Source of the DNA: CAZMXS01 sp964570325
Lineage (GTDB): Bacteria; Verrucomicrobiota; Kiritimatiellia; CAIQIC01; CAZMXS01
Assembly (NCBI GenBank): GCA_964570325.1
Contig: CAZMXS010000072.1
Coordinates: forward strand, 1 to 24,172
DNA length: 24,172 nucleotides
Direction: 5' to 3'
Shown: positions 24,062 to 24,172 of the stretch, piece by piece
How the letters are laid out: every line of letters begins with the position of its first letter
Position numbering within the stretch: position 1 is the stretch's first letter
Program-made: the position numbers and the translations under genes
Notes under the pieces: model-generated
What the model saw: only the letters and a program-made list of their open reading frames with translations
The model's database searches: none
Told to the model about the DNA's origin: nothing

Positions 24062-24126
24062 ACTCCAGACGGCGTTCTGGAATGCGCGGGCAAGGCCGGC
24101 GTCAGCCGGACGCGACAGCGCTCTGG
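24062..24126. repeat. Two-hairpin intergenic repeat, copy B (window tail)
   Basis: It holds hairpin 1 TCCAGA-CGGCGT-TCTGGA (24064-24081, extended by CGCA/TGCG with one mismatch), hairpin 2 CCGGC-GTCA-GCCGG (24096-24109) and then GCGACAGCGCTCTGG (24112-24126). It has the same order and orientation as copy A at 15684-15755. The remaining bases to 24172 are GC-rich and show no gene. Confidence 0.55.
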
Positions 24127-24172
24127 ACCTACCCGCCGGCTGGAATGAAACAGAGCGGCGTCGCCTCGCGGA

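Noticed and set aside
1..24172. CRISPR array, transposase, integrase or attachment sites
   Set aside because: No regularly spaced repeats with unique spacers, no terminal inverted repeats bounding an ORF, and no matching proteins in any frame. The tRNA edge has no visible duplicated end.

Overview
The window is a GC-rich bacterial chromosomal segment packed with housekeeping and metabolic genes. It shows no phage, transposase, CRISPR or plasmid genes. The organism is Gram-negative: it has an outer-membrane beta-barrel protein, a lipoprotein, a LolA-like protein and an IPTLxxWG-CTERM sorting signal. The mix of an IPTL-CTERM protein, a secreted GHL10-type glycosidase, a phosphodiesterase-TPR-sulfotransferase fusion, an anaerobic-type arylpyruvate oxidoreductase and hairpin-rich intergenic repeats suggests the PVC superphylum (Verrucomicrobiota or Kiritimatiellota-like). 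That placement is inference from gene content only.

Left part (1-6.9 kb, all minus strand): a tRNA-Asn cut by the window edge, then, read in transcription order, a large-type SRP RNA with an Alu domain and its own promoter, dnaX, ybaB/ebfC and recR. This is the classic replication/recombination cluster. The SRP RNA lies directly upstream of dnaX, so an open reading frame running through it is not part of DnaX. Upstream of the RNA gene are an IPTL-CTERM surface protein and a 936-residue fusion of an alkaline-phosphatase-superfamily phosphodiesterase, TPR repeats and a sulfotransferase-like domain.

Middle (6.97-11.65 kb, plus strand): surE overlaps a secreted GHL10 glycosidase-like gene by ATGA. 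After a gap come pyrH (UMP kinase) and frr (ribosome recycling factor). From 11.8 to 13.97 kb on the minus strand are a HEAT-like secreted protein translationally coupled to a small FMN-binding split-barrel protein, and then a small lipoprotein.

Right part (14.1-21.97 kb, minus strand): seven same-strand genes read in the order outer-membrane barrel (alginate-export type), phenylacetate-CoA ligase, tandem-ACT protein, second phenylacetate-CoA ligase, iorA, iorB, LolA-like protein. A strong intrinsic terminator closes the series at 14.05 kb. The core genes interconvert aryl-pyruvates, arylacetyl-CoAs and arylacetates, from aromatic amino acid fermentation or, run in reverse, for aromatic amino acid synthesis. 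IorA has no C-terminal ferredoxin domain. The window ends with plus-strand genes for a small ABM-type protein and a BaiN/HI0933-type flavoprotein, then a non-coding tail. The tail carries a degenerate signal-peptide ORF and the second copy of a two-hairpin intergenic repeat also found between iorA and iorB.

No gene-free stretch exceeds 300 bases. The longest is the 286-base tail.
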